Shown in pieces: positions 63,854-64,000 of a stretch of 64,000 bases of DNA; positions within the stretch are counted from its first letter, which is position 1, and each line of letters opens with the position of its first letter. The translations under genes were made by a program, and so were the position numbers. Where the stretch lies: assembly GCA_963786975.1 (NCBI GenBank), contig CAWBBE010000010.1, positions 372,001-436,000 on the forward strand, in the 5' to 3' direction. Source of the stretch: Palsa-506 sp963786975 (lineage in GTDB: Bacteria; Actinomycetota; Actinomycetes; Streptosporangiales; Streptosporangiaceae). The notes beneath the pieces are model-generated. The model worked only from the letters and a program-made list of their open reading frames with translations, made no database searches and had not been told where the DNA came from.

Positions 63854-64000
63854 AACCCCTCCAGTCACTGACGGATGCCGGTTCGAGTATCTGACGAACG
63901 GCATCGGCTCCGGCGGACAACTCCGGCCGGAGAAATCCTCGACGGAAGAAATGTTGCCCGCGGCTGTCTGCGCCGGGCCGGGCTGTTCGTCATTACGGCA
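63854..64000. other. Window end, upstream region of the YCII/ECF operon
   Basis: The last 147 bases hold no complete gene. They include the ribosome site of the YCII gene and presumably the promoter of the operon. Confidence 0.4.

Overview
The window is high-GC actinobacterial chromosome. Codon use is strongly G/C at third positions and GGAGG-type ribosome sites are common. The gene families point to a filamentous, soil-type actinomycete: XRE/DUF5753 plus DUF397 modules, WS/DGAT, an isobutyryl-CoA-mutase-like system, luciferase-like flavin enzymes, YtrA-type GntR with an ABC transporter, and ECF sigma with a YCII partner. The species cannot be named from the sequence. No rRNA, tRNA, CRISPR, transposase or prophage was seen. 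The left edge cuts the GTPase gene der.

Layout. 1-770: 3' end of der. 823-3833: a WhiJ-type regulatory island with an ATPase-fold anti-sigma-like protein and two XRE+DUF397 pairs facing each other across a perfect hairpin. 4169-14604: redox and housekeeping genes (aldo/keto reductase, secreted trypsin-like protease, quinone reductase, MarR/YceI pair, NAD-dependent epimerase, BCP peroxiredoxin, ChrA, aminotransferase, YbaK deacylase). This part also holds a T-box leader in front of a truncated aspartyl-tRNA synthetase fragment. 14773-19529: lipid-type genes, including an alpha/beta hydrolase fused to an acyl-CoA-ligase C-terminal domain, a WS/DGAT acyltransferase with a histone-like tail, and a patatin. 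19589-22895: PPOX-type flavin protein, PLP decarboxylase and SDR.

22961-34881 is the most distinctive region. A leftward operon (glutamine-synthetase-like, cytochrome P450, class I glutamine amidotransferase, amino-acid/amine permease, MarR) diverges from a rightward set (acetoacetate-decarboxylase-like, HpaE-like aldehyde dehydrogenase, HpaD/LigB-type extradiol dioxygenase, FAH-family enzyme, luciferase-like oxidoreductase). The simplest reading is uptake and gamma-glutamylation of an amine, P450 oxidation, and aromatic meta-cleavage; this is inference. The P450 and synthetase genes carry many single-base frameshifts.

34989-55734: transport and envelope genes (two MFS, MscS, GT2, paired zinc-ribbon membrane proteins), several regulators, a HAF-repeat protein behind a TetR-type palindrome, an ECF sigma remnant, a GntR/ABC-2 exporter operon and a BtuF-like metal receptor. 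55774-61228: PrpE-type acyl-CoA synthetase convergent with a B12-dependent mutase operon (small subunit, large subunit, MeaB GTPase, small ABM-like protein). The mutase carries the Phe/Gln signature of isobutyryl-CoA mutase. 61657-63853: SRPBCC protein and an ECF sigma/YCII operon.

Single-base frameshifts break otherwise conserved genes at many places (P450, GS-like, dioxygenase, prolyl iminopeptidase, PrpE, SRPBCC, a small ABM protein). Either this is a draft assembly with indel errors or several genes are decaying; reads are needed to decide.
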